This document shows positions 9,865 through 10,521 of a DNA stretch of 10,521 bases, one piece after another (the first letter of the stretch is position 1; every line of letters begins with the position of its first letter). Under the pieces are notes generated by a model. The model did no database searches and had not been told where the DNA came from. It saw only the letters and a list, made by a program, of their open reading frames with translations. Location of the stretch: positions 1-10,521 of the forward strand of contig JAGMCY010000103.1 of NCBI GenBank assembly GCA_023128965.1, read 5' to 3'. Made by a program: the position numbers and the translations under genes. The DNA is from Candidatus Aenigmatarchaeota archaeon (GTDB lineage Archaea > Aenigmatarchaeota > Aenigmatarchaeia > QMZP01 > QMZT01).

Positions 9865-10521
9865 TCAACCCACGTAATCCGTTTCTTCTTTCGATATCCT
9901 TCTCTCCATGCCCCTGGATTTGAAACTCTCCGTCAGGTTTTCGTAGAATTTCACGAGATCAGGCGTTATTGAAGGTCTCGATTCTTTTAGCGCGAAATCG
10001 AAATGCTTCTTGGTCACTTCCTTTGTGTTCATGTCCTCCCTGATGGCGTTGATACCTGCTTCCCTGCAAATGGCTTCTATATCCGCTCCTGAGTATCCAT
10101 CGGTCTGCCTGGCGATCTTCTTGAGGTCCACCCCCTTCAGTGGCATGTTTTTCGTGTGGATCTTGAATATCTCAAGTCTCGTCTTCTCATCCGGGGACGG
10201 AACCAAAACCTGTCTGTCGAACCTTCCGGGTCTCAGAAGTGCGGGGTCGAGAATATCAGGCCTGTTCGTCGCCCCTATAACAATCACGTTGTGGAGATCT
10301 TCAATCCCCGACATCTGTGTTAGTATCTGGGAAACGACGTTTTCGGATACGCGTGTTCCAACTGAAAGACCTCTTCTGGGAACCAGTGCATCCATCTCGT
10401 CAAAGAAAATTATGCTCGGTGCGACCTGCTTCGCTCTTTTGAACACCTCGCGTATTCGTTTCTCGCTTTCCCCAACCCATTTGCTCAGGACTTCTGGTCC
10501 GCGGATGGAGATGAAGTTCGC
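9865..10521 (-). CDS. Cdc48/VCP-like AAA ATPase, C-terminal part (cut by window edge)
   Basis: The last 218 residues of an AAA+ ATPase that unfolds or extracts proteins for degradation; the frame runs in from beyond base 10521. In order: FISIRGPEVLSKWVGESEKR with the pore-loop and linker region (residues 3-22 of the visible part), Walker B IIFFDEMDA (about 38-46), sensor 1 VIVIGATNRPD, then ALLRPGRFDRQ with the arginine fingers, and the sensor 2/lid segment DGYSGADIEAICREAG. The GPEVLSKWVGESE wording is typical of the D2 domain of archaeal Cdc48, and the tail after it is short and acidic/basic mixed. Walker A lies outside the window. A second copy or a proteasome-activating nucleotidase is less likely from the motif wording. 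Confidence 0.93.
   Translation of the reverse strand, partial: ANFISIRGPEVLSKWVGESEKRIREVFKRAKQVAPSIIFFDEMDALVPRRGLSVGTRVSENVVSQILTQMSGIEDLHNVIVIGATNRPDILDPALLRPGRFDRQVLVPSPDEKTRLEIFKIHTKNMPLKGVDLKKIARQTDGYSGADIEAICREAGINAIREDMNTKEVTKKHFDFALKESRPSITPDLVKFYENLTESFKSRGMERRISKEETDYVG

Noticed and set aside
1..10521. CRISPR array, insertion sequence or prophage genes
   Set aside because: No regularly spaced repeats, terminal inverted repeats, transposase or phage-like genes were seen; almost all sequence is assigned to chromosomal housekeeping or small conserved genes.

Overview
This window is archaeal chromosome. The evidence is archaeal/eukaryotic-type translation genes (TyrRS, TrpRS, L7Ae, S28e, L24e, elongation factor 1-beta), a tRNA-Leu with an intron at the canonical archaeal position, a Cdc48-type AAA ATPase, a Hel308/Ski2-like helicase, and TATA elements 24-30 bases before many start codons. 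That spacing implies many leaderless or short-leader transcripts. The lineage cannot be fixed from the sequence. The compact layout, short genes and unusual gene order would fit a DPANN-type or other uncultured archaeon, but this is an impression.

Layout, left to right. (1) 1-1532: the N-terminal part of a Hel308-like helicase on the minus strand, divergent from a DUF362 protein across only 29 bases. (2) 1586-4550: tyrosyl-tRNA synthetase (+), a JAMM/MPN+ metalloprotease-like protein (-), and tryptophanyl-tRNA synthetase (+). (3) 4586-4723: tRNA-Leu(UAA) with a 53-base intron that carries a box C-like and a box D-like sequence, followed by a short region able to form competing hairpins. (4) 4841-6551: a plus-strand set of two coiled-coil proteins, one with a collagen-like tract and a long proline-rich linker, then a Nudix hydrolase. 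(5) 6559-8025, minus strand: a membrane-anchored winged-helix protein, elongation factor 1-beta and a four-CxxC zinc-ribbon protein. (6) 8190-9482: L7Ae and S28e, then L24e separated from them by an inverted cysteine-rich gene. (7) 9466-10521, minus strand: a four-helix membrane protein and the C-terminal end of Cdc48.

Most of the window serves translation: two class Ic aminoacyl-tRNA synthetases, a tRNA, an elongation factor with its zinc-ribbon neighbour, and three ribosomal proteins. L7Ae is also the kink-turn protein of box C/D guide RNPs, so it would be the natural partner of the possible guide RNA in the tRNA intron. Other genes look like protein quality control (Cdc48, JAMM), DNA repair (helicase) and envelope or regulatory functions. 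No CRISPR array, insertion sequence, integrase or tRNA-derived att duplication was seen. The most interesting unexplained elements are the tRNA intron, the coiled-coil pair, the long-insertion JAMM site and several compact hairpins or palindromes at promoters and gene junctions.
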